Positions 11,552 through 23,626 of a stretch of 64,000 nucleotides of DNA are shown piece after piece. Origin of the DNA: Lasiosphaeria ovina. Lineage: Eukaryota; Ascomycota; Sordariomycetes; Sordariales; Lasiosphaeriaceae. Positions within the stretch are counted from its first letter, which is position 1, and every line of letters begins with the position of its first letter. The position numbers and the translations under genes are program-made. Where the stretch lies: the NCBI GenBank assembly GCA_033439765.1, contig JAULSN010000005.1:3425001-3489000 (forward strand). Direction: 5' to 3'. The notes below the pieces were generated by a model. That model saw only the letters and a program-made list of their open reading frames with translations, was not told where the DNA came from and searched no databases.

Positions 11552-14500
11552 ATGGCATCCACTCCTTCGAACCGGCTCAAGCTCACGCCCGCCAACTCCC
11601 CCTTTCTCCAAAGACCCTCTCGATCTCCCATACGCGCACGTCCCGTCTACGACACATGTCTGTCTCTCAGGCGCGTTGTCGGCACCACCTGCACCTCCCC
11701 GACCGGCTTTGACACGGTCTACTCCTCGTTCGCCTACATCGCCGGCGGTGCCGTGGTCGTCGTCGATGTGTCGGGGGAGCACTACTCGCAGCGCTTCTAC
11801 CGAGCCCGGCCCTCCGCTGTCCCCGTCTTTGCCGTCTCCCCCGTCTCGCATGCGTCATCTACCCCAACCTCTACCCCCAAGGCCAACGATAGTAGGAACC
11901 GGGCCGCTGCCGCCTCCTCCCCGAGAGACTCGCTCTACGGCGGAGGAGGCTTAGAATGGTCCGACTCTCCCTCCTCAAAGACCTGGACGAGTCGCGAGCG
12001 GATAAAAGCCGCGACATGCCTGGCCCTCAGCCGAGATGGAAAATATCTCGCAGTCGGCGAGACAGGCTATGCCCCACGCGTTCTCATCTTCAGCCTGCAG
12101 GACTCGTCGTCCGACACGCCCCTGGTATCCATAAGTGAGCATACGTTTGGGGTCAGGGCTGTTGCCTGGTCTCCAGACACAAAGTATCTGGCGTCGCTCG
12201 GCGCGGCCAACGACGGCTTCCTTTATTTGTGGAAGATCGATCCCCGTACCGGCGCGGCCAAGCTGTTCCAACAGAACCGCTGCACCTCGCACGTCAAGGG
12301 GATGGTGTGGATGGGCAGCAACCTGATCACCCTGGGTGTCCGCCATGTCAAGGTCTGGAGGGTCGAGGATGGCCCCTCTATCTCGCCTACTAAGCAGAGA
12401 TTTGACGGGTCCTTTCCCGCCTCTCAGCAGGCCCACAAGCCTTTGCCTGGCAGAAACATTCTACTAGGCTCGCTGCTGGAGGCGACTTTTTGTTGTGCCA
12501 TCGCGATCAGTGATAGCAAGGCCATCCTCTGCTCTGAGACGGGCAGTGTCTGCTTGTTGGATGATACCAATAGGCAGATGAAGCTAATCAGGGTCATGGA
12601 TCTTGGCTTCAACGTCAGCTGCATTAGTAGTAGGAACGAAGATATCTTTATAGGAGGCAAGGACGGCCAGTTTGTCGTCCTCGGCATTCAAGGCATTTTG
12701 GAAGGCGCCCCAACACCGACCATTCACAGTCCTCAGTCGACTCAGGGCCTCCTTGCAATGGGGTTCCTGGCCGAGAATCTCGTCACGATCGACACACGAC
12801 GATCAATTGACGTTTGGAGCCCTGAACACATTCCCGCTGGCTCCATTAGCGACCCAAATCATATTCCCATTCCCGGTCCTGGCGATCCCATCGTTGGCAT
12901 ACAGCGCCTACGCGAGACTAATAGTCTCGGTGCCGCTTTCTTCACATGGTCCGCTTCCGGAAAGGTTCATCTCTGGAACATGGACGGCATGATTCGGTCG
13001 TCGTTTGCTATCCCAATCGAGCGTACCGATATAGGGAGCGACTCGGAACCCTTCAACCAGCTGATGGTGGTGAGAGCCACAAATAACGGCAGTCTCTTCG
13101 TTGCCGGAGACAAGCTTGGGGTCCTGCGCGTCATAGACGCTTCCACCAAGGAGTCTCTTATGGAAACAAAGGCGCACTCCTCTGACTGCCAAGACATCAC
13201 GATATTCGAGAGCAATTCGAGGGCTCTTGTGGCCTCCTGTGGTAGGGACCGCACGGTGCAGCTTTTCCATCGGTCACCTACTGGGGTATTTGAGCATTTT
13301 CAGACACTAGAATTCACAGCCAAGGTTGTGCAAGTGTTGATCCCCTCGGAAGACAAGATCTTGACATGCTCTTTGGACCGGACTCTCCAAGTCTACGACC
13401 TCGTCGCAAAAGAAGGGGAGCCCGATGTCCTAGCAGCTATTCCCTTAAAAGTAATTTCCTTGAGGGCCTCACCGTCGTCAATGGCCATTACGCCAGACGA
13501 AAAGACCGTCTACGTCTCGCTCCTAGACCGGTCCGTGTGCCAGTACGACGTCGCCACCGGGCGACTCTCTGGTTCCTTCAAATGTAACGATGAAGGAGGA
13601 CTCGAAACTGTTGTCTTGGAGTCACTCACGTACGGCCAATACGCGGCTGGGGATCTTACCTTTCTTTTGGGCATTTCCAATACAGACAAGTCGGTCCGGT
13701 TATATGATGCCCAGTCGGGATCTTTCATGGACCGCGAGTGGGGCCACACTGAAGCTATCAACGGCGTTATCATGACCGATAGTGACGAGCTGGGGAGGAA
13801 GGTTGTCAGTGTGGGCGAAGACGGCACAATCATGATCTGGGGTCTGGACCTCCAAGACAACACGTCTGGGTTGAGGACCCGCGATCCGTCTCCCGAGAAG
13901 ACGAGCTCGTTCGCCTCACAACGGCCGCCGCTGCGCCGAGTCCTTTCAAAAGCCGAGCTGGCCGAATTTCAACGGCCAACGTCAAACGCCGGGCGCCGCT
14001 CCCCGCCCCGTCCTCTTCAGCGGCGGGCGTCCAAATTCCAGCTGGCAGCATCTGTAACACCTTCCATACGGACGCCCTTGGCTGAGAAGCAGGCCAGTCC
14101 GCGGGGCACAGTTGCTGAAAACACGCCGTCACGTCGCGCCTCGTCAGGAGGCGCCAGCCCCTCAAGCAGCCCCCCGCCCCAAAGTCCCAAGAACCGGTCG
14201 CGGATACTAAGACGGCCTTCGCTCCCGGCGCTGAATATGACGCCGCCGTCGGGCAATGTCACGTCACGCAAGAAATCCGGTTCGAATCTACGCGGCAGCT
14301 ATGGCTTTGGTAGTCTTAGCATGGCGACAGAACAGACATGCCGCCAGCTGCGCGCTTATCGTAAGAAGCTGACATCAACGGACTCGATCGACAGCGACGC
14401 GCTTGCTCAGCTAGATGCGGAGCTTCGTCTGACAGCCGCGGCTCTCGGCGAGCGTGCCATCCGAAGCCGGAGCAGTCGGGAGGCGGACCGCGGCAAGACG

Positions 14501-14695
14501 GTTAGCGAGGGAATGCTGAGCGGCTTGCTCGATGAGTACAGCGAACGCTTGGTCACAATGCTCGACGTAAAGCTCCGGTTGCGCCTGAGCGAAGAGGAGA
14601 AGGGTGCTCTGATCCGGGAGCGGCCCAGGACGGCGGGCGAGGGTTCAACCTCGTCGAGTTCTGGCGTGCTATGTGAAGAGCCTGCGCCTGTTTAA
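11552..14695 (+). CDS. WD40-repeat protein of MABP1/WDR62 type
   Basis: Intronless gene of 1047 residues. The first 770 residues are built from WD40 units that should fold as two beta-propellers. Recognisable pieces are the opening VVGTTCTSPTGFDTVYSSFA with AYIAGGAVVVVD, then ALSRDGKYLAVGETGYAPRV, VAWSPDTKYLASLG, NLITLGVRHVKVWRV, and later VASCGRDRTVQLFH and VVSVGEDGTIMIWGLD. The order and the early GTT...IAYxAG block match the animal MAPK-binding/WDR62 scaffold family. The tail (about 775-1047) is Ser/Pro/Arg-rich and disordered, with a helical stretch at about 920-1010 (TCRQLRAYRKKL; LLDEYSERLVTMLDVKLRL). The start at 11552 (MASTPSNR) is preferred over an ATT eight codons earlier. By family it is a scaffold for kinase or microtubule-linked complexes; no fungal function is established by the sequence. 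Confidence 0.85.
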   Translation: MASTPSNRLKLTPANSPFLQRPSRSPIRARPVYDTCLSLRRVVGTTCTSPTGFDTVYSSFAYIAGGAVVVVDVSGEHYSQRFYRARPSAVPVFAVSPVSHASSTPTSTPKANDSRNRAAAASSPRDSLYGGGGLEWSDSPSSKTWTSRERIKAATCLALSRDGKYLAVGETGYAPRVLIFSLQDSSSDTPLVSISEHTFGVRAVAWSPDTKYLASLGAANDGFLYLWKIDPRTGAAKLFQQNRCTSHVKGMVWMGSNLITLGVRHVKVWRVEDGPSISPTKQRFDGSFPASQQAHKPLPGRNILLGSLLEATFCCAIAISDSKAILCSETGSVCLLDDTNRQMKLIRVMDLGFNVSCISSRNEDIFIGGKDGQFVVLGIQGILEGAPTPTIHSPQSTQGLLAMGFLAENLVTIDTRRSIDVWSPEHIPAGSISDPNHIPIPGPGDPIVGIQRLRETNSLGAAFFTWSASGKVHLWNMDGMIRSSFAIPIERTDIGSDSEPFNQLMVVRATNNGSLFVAGDKLGVLRVIDASTKESLMETKAHSSDCQDITIFESNSRALVASCGRDRTVQLFHRSPTGVFEHFQTLEFTAKVVQVLIPSEDKILTCSLDRTLQVYDLVAKEGEPDVLAAIPLKVISLRASPSSMAITPDEKTVYVSLLDRSVCQYDVATGRLSGSFKCNDEGGLETVVLESLTYGQYAAGDLTFLLGISNTDKSVRLYDAQSGSFMDREWGHTEAINGVIMTDSDELGRKVVSVGEDGTIMIWGLDLQDNTSGLRTRDPSPEKTSSFASQRPPLRRVLSKAELAEFQRPTSNAGRRSPPRPLQRRASKFQLAASVTPSIRTPLAEKQASPRGTVAENTPSRRASSGGASPSSSPPPQSPKNRSRILRRPSLPALNMTPPSGNVTSRKKSGSNLRGSYGFGSLSMATEQTCRQLRAYRKKLTSTDSIDSDALAQLDAELRLTAAALGERAIRSRSSREADRGKTVSEGMLSGLLDEYSERLVTMLDVKLRLRLSEEEKGALIRERPRTAGEGSTSSSSGVLCEEPAPV

Positions 14696-17103
14696 GGCTG
14701 GGTATTTGGTGAAGGGAAGGGTCGGATAGGATAAAGAGAGTAGGATAAAATCTACATGGCGGGGGTAAAATTGGCGAAGGAGCCGGTGGGAAGGAGGCGA
14801 TGGAGGGAAGCAGTGGTCGAGATACCCATTTTCTTTAACCTTTCTCTCTTCTTTTGGAGGCTTGTTTTGTACTGTATTACTTGAACATTTTTTTTTTCAT
14901 TGGGTTTACCTGGGGATTCTGGCATCCGGCGGTTCCACCCAAGTCGTTCACTTTTCTTTTTTCTTACTTCTTTGTGTTAGCTTGGAGGACGGCGCGATGG
15001 GTCATTTTCCGCGCGTCAAGGTTGGGCAACTATTTTTCTTCTCTTACCCTTGGAGAAGGGAGTCTCGGGCGAATCAATTGAAAGCTGGCCGGGACTTGGT
15101 TTTTTTTTTCCCTGTCTATTTTCTTGTCTTGATTGTTTATTTGCTTTAGGGTTTGGTGATTACTCTGGACGGCGTTGGTTGGTTGCTTGACCTTTCTTTC
15201 TCTCTGCTTTTAATGTTTATACATTTTTCGGGCGTGACGGCTTTGGTGAAAAGAATTTGAGACCGGTATATATTTTACGACAGAAATCATCCATCCTGTC
15301 CTCATCCCTTCTGTATCTGGAGTTGGTGGACAATTACTAGCACAGCAAGACCTTATACGACACCCATTCAGCCGACCACCGCATAATCTCTGGTAACTCT
15401 ATAGGCTAGGTACCCACATATCTGTGCTGTGGCGTGATTGCTATAGAAGCTTGCTCTTCAGAGACGGCTTTTTGAGGAGACGTTGAGAGCAAAACGCTCT
15501 GACTCACGCCGGCGGCGGCCGTTGCATCGAACTTGCCTCTCCAAGGGCGCGCGCGCGAGTCGGTGAAGTGGGCCGGGGTGGCTCACCGCCTTCGCTTAAT
15601 GCGTCGCTTGACCGCCTTTGCTCAAGTGGCCGTTTTTCTGTGCTCCGTTTGTTTATTGCTCTCTCTTCCATGGGCCTTGATTGATGGAGTACCACCGTTT
15701 TTGGTGCGCCGGGACGTTTTCACTCGCTCATGTCAATTTGTGAGTAAAACGATCTACAATTTCTTGCCTCTCGTGTGGAATTAATTATTCGCTTATGATG
15801 ACAGACATGAGATTCTGAAAGCGGCAGTACCGAGAAGTTCGTTTCAATAATTTGATTTATTAGTAGCCATGACAGAAAATTGAGGGCCGGCTGGACCGAT
15901 GCCCTGATTACCTACAACTCGAAGTCTCCAGAACTCTCACACGTGACTCAAGTGATATTTTGGCAGGGTGTTTTTGTAACTCTGAGGAGAAGAAGCGGCA
16001 GGGGCCAATGAAGATGCGTAGAGTCGTAGACTATGAATTTTCGGAGTTGCGGGCCCCAGGAAAAAAGAGCTGCTGATTTAAACGGAGACTCGTTACCGTT
16101 TTACAAAACGGCCCGTATCGAGACAGGCATTCTGCCGACTTAAAAGTATGAAGTGTGCTACTCTCGCTACTTTTTTAACTGCTCGTGGAGCCATATATTT
16201 TGGTGTCTGATCAATCTAGGTACCAGTTTCGGTTGCCTCTGGCCGAGCCATATACATCATTCAAGTCCAGAATATCACCGACCAGAGAAATAAATACCCA
16301 AGAAACAATCGCCGGAAATACGCCCCGCCGGTGTTACGCTCCGAATAGCGGCCCCCAGCATTAACCAAAAAACTCAAAGACCCCGACTCTCCTACCTCTC
16401 ACATCCCAATCAACCAGTATTGGACGAAAGGAAGAGAGAGGGGAAGAGAGAAAGCCAAAAAAAAAAAACAGATGGGATATCATGAACGTACCAAGAGAAA
16501 AGAGTCTAGATTGTCCGAGTGAGGGGTGCTTGCTGTGCTGCACAACACGAAAAGAAGCAAGAAAAAAAGAGCCAAGGCAGAATTGCACTCAGCCTCGCCA
16601 TTCCGTCCCAACCAGACGGTAGCAGGGTTATACATAACTCGTATGTGGCCCACAGCAAAAGGCCTCAAAAAAAGAAATTCGACGCAAACCGACGTGTGCC
16701 GAAAGGTTTCGCGCAGTTACGCTCAAATATCTTTTGGAGCGTAAATTGCTGCACACAACAAGGAAAAAAAGAAACGAGCATGTCTCGTAATGTGCGATAT
16801 TGATGAGACGAGGGCATTTATCTCTTGTGCTGGTCCGTCAGCCCAGTAACCCGGATGCCGGGTTTGGACTCGAAGCGGGGCCGCCAGCCGGAATGATGGA
16901 AGCGGCGTGTGCAGCTTGGACGCGTAATTTTTTTTATATCTTGGACGCGTCCTTGATGCAAGGCAACCAACCACGCGCCCAAGACAGAAGAAACCCGGGG
17001 TTTGTTTTCTTTCTTTTATGGCAACTCATTTCGTGTCACTTTTTCAATTGCCGCAAACCTATCCCTCTTCTTTCGCGGCTTGCAAGCGCAAAGCTGCCTC
17101 CCA
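14696..17103. other. Intergenic, T-rich 3' side then unassigned
   Basis: The first 500 bases after the WD40 stop are T-rich and look like 3' untranslated sequence. From about 15300 to 17100 no gene is supported; short overlapping frames on both strands have no motif. A short A-run lies at 16457-16468. Confidence 0.5.
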
Positions 17104-18054
17104 CTATCGCCTTCGTCTGTTTGCGTCTCGGTTTCTGCGTCGGTAACGATTCTCTTTTTCCAAATCGTGGAATTGTCCCCTATCATATGGTTGAGACTGG
17201 CCCAGTGGCCTCGAAGACGGCAGCAGCGATGGCTCCTCCGGGGGCAGCCTGAATTCGGCAGGCAGCTCGTTGTATTGCATTGCGTATCGAAACGTTTCCT
17301 CGTCGAGCAGGCGGTGCTTGTGCAAGTGCTCAATGACGAAGAAGTCGGGCCGCATGTGGTCGGAGAGCTGGTACTCGTCGAAGATGTGGGCGCGGATGTG
17401 CTGCATGCGAAGCTCAAAGTTGGCGCGGCGCTCAGCGGGCTGGCTGGCGACGAAGGGGACGTGGTCGCAAAACCAGCACATGAGGCGGGCGGGGAAGCGA
17501 TCTTCTAGATGACGGGCATGGTGTTCGATCCAGCCGGCCTCGTCGTCGCCGCGGAATGTCACTTGGCACCCCTTGAGGACGCAAAACTCGCACCACAGCA
17601 CAAACGAGTTCTGCTGCTGCGGCTGTCCGTGACCGGCGTAGTCCGGGCCGGCGGCGAGCTGCTGCACGAGGGTGCGGTGTGGATGCCCGGCAATAGACCG
17701 GGTGGGCGCCAAGCTCTGCCCCACCGAGCTTGCATCGTCGTAGCGAGTGCGCGGGCGGCTGAAGAGGGACGAAGAGGACATGGCGCTCGACTTGGTAGTG
17801 CGTGTTCTGGAAGTGGTGGCGACCGACGGTGCTGTCGTGGAATATTCGGCATCGAGGTTTGCATCAAAGTCGGAGTCGAAGCTGGCGTCGCCATCGCCCG
17901 CGCCCGTCGGTGCGCCAAAGTCGCGCAACGGTGGCGCCCATCGTGGGACAGAGTCTTGGCCGAAGAAGGCTAGCGCTTGGCCCGCGTCGTACGATGATTC
18001 GCCATAGTTGTCTCGGATGAACCCGAAGATCTCTTGGGCATCGATATTCGACAT
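17104..18054 (-). CDS. Fungal protein with two C2H2-like zinc fingers
   Basis: Single exon of 316 residues. I do not recognise a named family. The central part carries two Cys-x2-Cys...His-x3-His sets: C155/C158 with H178 or H179 and H182, and C193/C196 with H219 and H223. Finger spacings (about 19-22 residues between the Cys pair and the His pair) exceed the classic C2H2 value. After the fingers comes a conserved-looking segment (DFFVIEHLHKHRLLDEETF, about 237-255) and then a very basic Arg/Asn C-terminus (302-316) that could serve as a nuclear signal. Residues 50-125 are Ser/Thr/Asp-rich and disordered. The start at 18054 (MSNIDAQEIFGFIRDNYGES) was chosen over an upstream in-frame codon at 18228 because the preceding residues are leader-like. 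A nucleic-acid-binding role is possible but is inference. Confidence 0.78.
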   Translation of the reverse strand: MSNIDAQEIFGFIRDNYGESSYDAGQALAFFGQDSVPRWAPPLRDFGAPTGAGDGDASFDSDFDANLDAEYSTTAPSVATTSRTRTTKSSAMSSSSLFSRPRTRYDDASSVGQSLAPTRSIAGHPHRTLVQQLAAGPDYAGHGQPQQQNSFVLWCEFCVLKGCQVTFRGDDEAGWIEHHARHLEDRFPARLMCWFCDHVPFVASQPAERRANFELRMQHIRAHIFDEYQLSDHMRPDFFVIEHLHKHRLLDEETFRYAMQYNELPAEFRLPPEEPSLLPSSRPLGQSQPYDRGQFHDLEKENRYRRRNRDANRRRR

Positions 18055-19793
18055 CACGACGGTGTGATGGATGGCCGGCGGCCGCAATCGATCAATCCGT
18101 GACGGCCAAGTGCCCGACGAGGACGGAAGGGGTCGTTCAAAAGAAGGGAGACGGATAACCTGCGAGATGCGGGGGGTCGGCTTTGGGCCTTCCCATTGAC
18201 TTTGACGGGCAGGGGGGTAGGCGCGCAACCAGTGTTAGACCCCCGCCGGCTACGCTACCCTTACGGACCAGGTGCTGCAATGGCAGACCCGACCCCTGGG
18301 CTCACCCACTGCGTTGCGCTACTGCGAGACAAGAGTGCCGGGGAAGGAAACTGTGCCGACCGGACGACGGTGTCGTCGGTCGGAACCACGGTCGGATCGG
18401 GAGAGGGAGCTCGCCGGCCCTTTTTTCCTTGGTTTAATCAGCACAACCGGGCTCGCACAAATTTTTTTTAGAGCGAGACAAGCCGAAAGGCGTTTGAGAA
18501 AGCCGGGTTTGAATTTGGAAAGTCTGGGCTGGAGATGCAACTGAGGGTAGGGGGTTCGGCAGCCGTCCCTTCCTCATCCAGATGGAATTTGGCGATGGGG
18601 CGGGGTTTTTATCGGCGGCTGCCGTCCCTTTCCATTTTCCAAACCTCCCCACCCCCCTCCTTCTTTTCTCATGGCCCCGCCCATTTCTCATTACCTACAC
18701 AGTATACGATCGTCGTGGACCTCGAGTTGAGGTTGTGTAATAAGAGAATGGGACGGGAACGGGCGGTCCCCCTGGCGAAATGGTTCATTGGAAGCTGCCA
18801 ATCAGGAGGTTGTCAATGTGCATTGGGCTGCACATCCCATGCCCACACCCACCCACCGCACCCAGGTGATCCTCCCAAGTGTCGGACGCGGCAACCCGCC
18901 CAGTCTCACACACGCGTTTCCTCTCCATGATTTCACCGCAAGGGATAGGCCGGCGTCGTTCTTGTTGGTTGAGATCGAATGTCGATGCCTGGAGTGTTCT
19001 CTCCCGTTGTTCCAATATTTCCTTCAATATATCCATCTGCCTGGCTTACTCCGTTTCTCTTCCCCTCTTAAAGCCACCCCATAGCGGACACGTACGTATA
19101 AAGTCGGTCTTATCATAGGTAGCAAGCTGGGAGATGTGGGTGGTTTGGTCTGGTGGGTTTGGTGTGTACACCAAGAGAAACGACGACAACAAGACGAACA
19201 GAAACAGCAAAGAAAAAAAGGAAGCCGGCCGACCTAGGATTGCAGTGCATTGCAAGCTCGGCAATGCAGTGCAGCTAGCAGCAGCTCTCGAATGGAACCA
19301 TGAGAGAAAGAAAAAGTAAACCCACACACGAACCAATCCAATCCAGGGGACGGCGCCATCGCAGCCAGCCGCAACAGCAAAGAGAGCGAGAGCTGGTTTC
19401 TGCCAATCCAGCACATCAGAGAAGCGAAAGCTGCACGTCCCCGTTGCACAGAACCGCAGAAAGAAGATACCCACCCTGCACACAACACACACAATTGCTC
19501 CCTCCATCCTTTCCTTTCTTCCTCACTCCCATTTCTCTTACTACGAAATATGATCTATTGTGGAGTTGTGGTTGCGTTGGACAGAAGGGAACCCTCTCGG
19601 ACACACCCCCCCTTCGCTTACCGTGCATCCCACACTCAAAGATCAGCGCCGGTGTTTATGTATACCCTATGTATAGATCTGATAAAATAACCGGACTAAA
19701 TGACAGCTCCGCAAGCCGAGACTTGTGGCTCGCTCACGAAAAGGGTGCTTGCGTGCTTGAGAAGAGGGGGAATACGTGGCACGACAGTCCTGG

Positions 19794-19830
<37 letters not shown>

Positions 19831-21153
19831 TCGGGTCTCTGGATCTCTCGCTCTCGATATCCTAGTTTTCAGCTCCCCGTGTAATCGTCTTCTTCGTCTA
19901 CCATGCTGCTGTCGATCGACACTGGTAGCTCTCTCCATGTCTTGGTTGGCACCTACCTCACCTACCTAAGGTAGGTATGTATGCATGCTCCTACGCTTGC
20001 TCGACCAGACGCACTTGCGCGCGCGCGTCCTCCCCCTCCCACTTCCCAGAAGAGAACGTGGGAGCAGCAGGACTGTATTCCGCGGATAGAAAAACAGAAA
20101 AGCCTCCCGCCTCCTCCCCCCTACCGCAGGTTGAGTAGGTAGTAGGGAATATAGGAGCGGGACGAAAGTGGCGCGCAGAATGTTCGGGGTGTTGGGTGGG
20201 CTGGATGGATGGATACCGAAAACCAACACGCTTCTATACCTTCTTTCATGTGTGTGGCTTTCAGACTCGGTTGGGTCAAGGGGGAGAAGAGGGAAAGAGG
20301 GAAGGGATGGAGGGGGAGGGGCCATTTTTTGGAGGCTCTGCGGGATATGGGAGCCAATGAAACTGGCTTGTTCTATTCCTTGACGCACACGCACACACAT
20401 ACGTATCATCAGCCCATGAGAGCTGTCCGAAAAGGCGCTGCTACATGCATACAGACATTGCTCTCGACCCCACCAGACCACCAACCACAACCCAATTTCG
20501 TCCTCGGGTTCCCCGCCGTACATGGCACTTGCTGATCAGCTTGTGTGTATGTATCGTACATACATGCGCTATGTAGCCGTCCCGGCGGCAGTGAGCCGGC
20601 CGGCAGTATTGACAGAGTACAGTAAGTACAGTACAGAACGTAGACTGGAGGGCAGACTATTTTCGGATTCAAAGGAAGAAGCCGAGCTTGGCGCTTGCTT
20701 TCCTCCCCCCACACCACTTCCATGCTCAGCTTCCACCAAATGAAAGGGAACTTTGTCTTGCTAGAGGGACTGGCTAGAATTCGAGCCACGATCGATGGAC
20801 GAGGTAACACACCATGACACGACGAGAAGACCTGCATGTTTATGGTTCGCTCTCTCTCTCTCTCTCCAGAGTGGGCAGGCGCCGTCTTGACGAAAGGAAA
20901 GGAGAGATCAGTCCGATGTTGGTGATATGTTCGTCTTTGCCTTTTTGTCTCTTGTGGCTTCCCGTAGCTTTGTGCCATAATCGGTGTGACAAGCTCCCCC
21001 GGCGCGTCTTGCGGCTCTCAGGAGGGGAGCCAGACATCTCCGTCGCGCAGCTGACCTCGAACCCCCGCCCAAAAACGCCATGACGCGACCAGGATTTTGA
21101 TGCCAGCATTATGTCCCCCATGTCACCAGAGGGCGGCGCTCTCTAAGGGCACT
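18055..21153. other. Intergenic spacer, 3.1 kb
   Basis: No gene is supported. It contains CT tracts at 19796-19827 and 20849-20867, a cluster of ACCTACC/AGGTAGGT motifs at 19951-19978, and a CA-rich patch at 20384-20402. An open frame of 194 codons at 19300-19884 translates through the CT tract into Ser-Leu repeats and is rejected. Confidence 0.5.
19796..19827. repeat. (CT)n microsatellite
   Basis: A run of TC/CT units, slightly interrupted at its right end. Confidence 0.9.
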
Positions 21154-22810
21154 TCACTCGGGACTGCAGAGGACCCGGGACTTGGTGATGACATTTCTGT
21201 ATTGCAGGTGGCCTCCGCTCTCGTCGCCGATCTTGATGATGCCCGGAAACGTGACGCAGCAAATGTCCCTCTCGGCCAGGCCGTCCTCGTCCTCGCCGCC
21301 AATGTCCTCCATGGTCGAGGCGTCGAACATGACGCGCTGGTGCGGCAGGATCTCGGGCATCCTGACCTTGAGCACGGCCTTTTGCACGGCCAGGAGCCGC
21401 GAGAGCTCGATGGCGCTGCCGACGAGCGCCCGCAGGCCCTGGTCGCGCGGCTCGGTCGCGCGGGTGTCCGTGATGGCGTCCAGCATATCGTTGACCCGCG
21501 ACGTGACCGTGTCTGTGATGCTGGCCGTCTCTGCCTGCATCTTCTCGCCGGCCGCTTTCTTTAGGATGGTGAGCGTCAGAGACCGCCATTGGTTGATCGT
21601 CTCTGGCGACGATGCTGCGTAACACAGTGAGCCACTCATGTACATCCCCCAAAAAGACACGACTGGCGAACATGGAGGCTCCTTACCGAATGAGCCCAGG
21701 AAGCTCTCTACCTCCGTGACTTGCTCGGTCTGCTCCCTGGACAGGCCGATGAAATACGTGTCAAACACCAGGTCCACGAGCAGGCGCGAAATCATGGACT
21801 GGATTAGGTGGACCTTGGCTGTCGATGCGAGGTCTTCGTACATGGGAACCAGGCGGCCGAGTTCTGATATTGTAGCTTCGTCGGCTTTGGCTAGATCTGC
21901 ACCCTCAATTGTCAACCAGGACTCGCACTTTTTGATTCTATTTTATTATAGAAAGACGAGAAGGTTTAGACGTAAAAAAAAAACACTGACCAATCTTGGC
22001 TCGCCGAAAGTTGACCAGAACCCAGTTCTGGAGCCCGTTCCCGAGCCTGGCCATGCCGTCGCCAAACACCTCGTCGCTGGTCTGGGCCTGGCCGTCGGAG
22101 CGGGTGCTGGTGCTGACCCACTCCTTGAGGCCGCGGATCTGGCCGCGCAGGTCGCGGATCTCGTCGTCGCGCTCGTAGACGTCGCGCCGCGCGTCGGCCA
22201 TGCGCACGCGCAGCTCCTCGCGCTCGGCGCCGCGCAGCTCCGTCTCGGCGCGCAGCATGCCCACCTCGGTGTTGGCCTGCTGCAGCTGCTGGCCGAGCGT
22301 GGCGCACTTGGCCTGCCAGAACGACGCCGTCTCGCTCTCGGCCGAGCTCAGCTTGTCGAGCTCCCGCTGGAACTCCGTCTCCATCACGCCCAGCTCGCTC
22401 TCGAGCGACGCGATGCGCGCGTCTCGGTCCTTGAGAGCTTCGGCGGCTGCGGCGGCGGCCGCTGTTACTGCTGCCGCTGCGGCTCCCGATGGCGAGGATG
22501 AGCTGCTCCTACCGCCGCCGCCGCCGCCGTTGACGCCGATTCCCCCAAAGTCTTTCCCAGCCCCCGTGGGCGCCATGCTTGGGTCGCGACTTCGGCGGCC
22601 GCCCGGGGTAGGAGAGGAGGCGCCGCTGAGGGCGGCACGGGGCGGAGGGGCTATGACGGAGGCGGCGCGGGCGTTCGGCGAGGACGAGGACGAGTCGGCG
22701 GCGGCGGCGGTTCGGATGGGGCGCGACGGCGAGCCGGGCCCCGAGGGAGCACGGCGCTTTTCCGACGTGCTCATGCTTGTCGATGCTGTTGTCTTGGTCT
22801 TGCGAGGCAT
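21154..22810 (-). CDS. Conserved fungal coiled-coil protein, function unknown
   Basis: Three exons are proposed: 22810-21987, 21937-21687 and 21614-21154, giving 511 residues. Intron 1 (21986-21938, 49 nt) joins ...RRAKIGQ to IKKCESWLTIEG. A better donor (GTCAGT) four bases earlier does not keep frame with any visible acceptor. Intron 2 (21686-21615, 72 nt, GTAAGG...GCAG) is a multiple of three with no stop, so it might be retained. Residues 1-120 are Ser/Ala/Gly/Pro-rich; about 125-240 form a coiled coil (DARIASLESELGVMETEFQR onward). The C-terminal 230 residues are the conserved part, with LVPMYEDLAS, INQWRSLTLTILKKA, MPEILPHQRVMF, MEDIGGEDED and FPGIIKIGDESGGHLQYRNV. I recall this C-terminal pattern from other ascomycete hypothetical proteins but know no assigned role. 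The start at 22810 is the first ATG in frame. Confidence 0.78.
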
Positions 22811-23626
22811 CAAGAATACCAAGGAAAGTCGTCTGCGCTGTTAAGGTCTGGTCTGGTCTGGTCCGGGCCGTGGACAGCAACCAAGCTAAGGCTGAGACTG
22901 AGGCTGAGGCTGCAGAAGATGCAGACTAGGACTTGGGGTGCTGCCGTCGCCCGCCAGCATCATGGCATGGCTTTTTTCTTTCTTTTTCGCCTTGCAGCCG
23001 CTGCCAAAAGGTCGCCGACGCTGACCAATGTCCAACTCCAAATAGTGCGAGCCGTTCTCGACTGTGGCTGCCTAAACTTTCATTTCGGATTGTACGGGAG
23101 GATGGTGGCGATTCAGTCGTTTAGGGTTGGAGTTAGAGTCGGTCGTCGACCTTCTTCAATCTTTTTCTGTCTGCCTATTTTGGGTCAGGAGTTACACGGC
23201 ATGGCGGCCCAGAGAGTCGCTCCAAGCGGCCGGCTACCTTACCTAACTACGAGTAAGGTGCCAGGCAGCTGGGGACGGGACGGATACCGAGGGGATGGAC
23301 GGAAACCTTATCGGTGTGGTGCCCAGGTCCTGGGCAGCCCCGGTAACCTTTTCGACGCCTAACTTTCAGGGATAGGACCCCTAATTATCGACCCAGAAGT
23401 CGGATTTCCAGGGCAGATCGCTTTGGGCCCTTTCTTCCAGCCCTACGAATGGAATACGACGTGATGAAAAAGGAGGGCATTGGTTTTCGGGTGCACAACA
23501 TATATTTATTTGGATACATGTATAGGCTGCCATGGAAAACTGGCCCTCGAATATGGGAGATATAGACATGGATGGATGGATTATATGGAAGAGTCCAAGA
23601 AGAAAGAAAGGCCTATAGTTTTCTCT
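22811..23626. other. Intergenic spacer
   Basis: Upstream side of the coiled-coil gene and downstream side of the phosphoesterase gene. A tandem GGTCT(G) patch lies at 22845-22862 and TACCTTACCTAAC at 23236-23248. No gene is supported. Confidence 0.5.
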
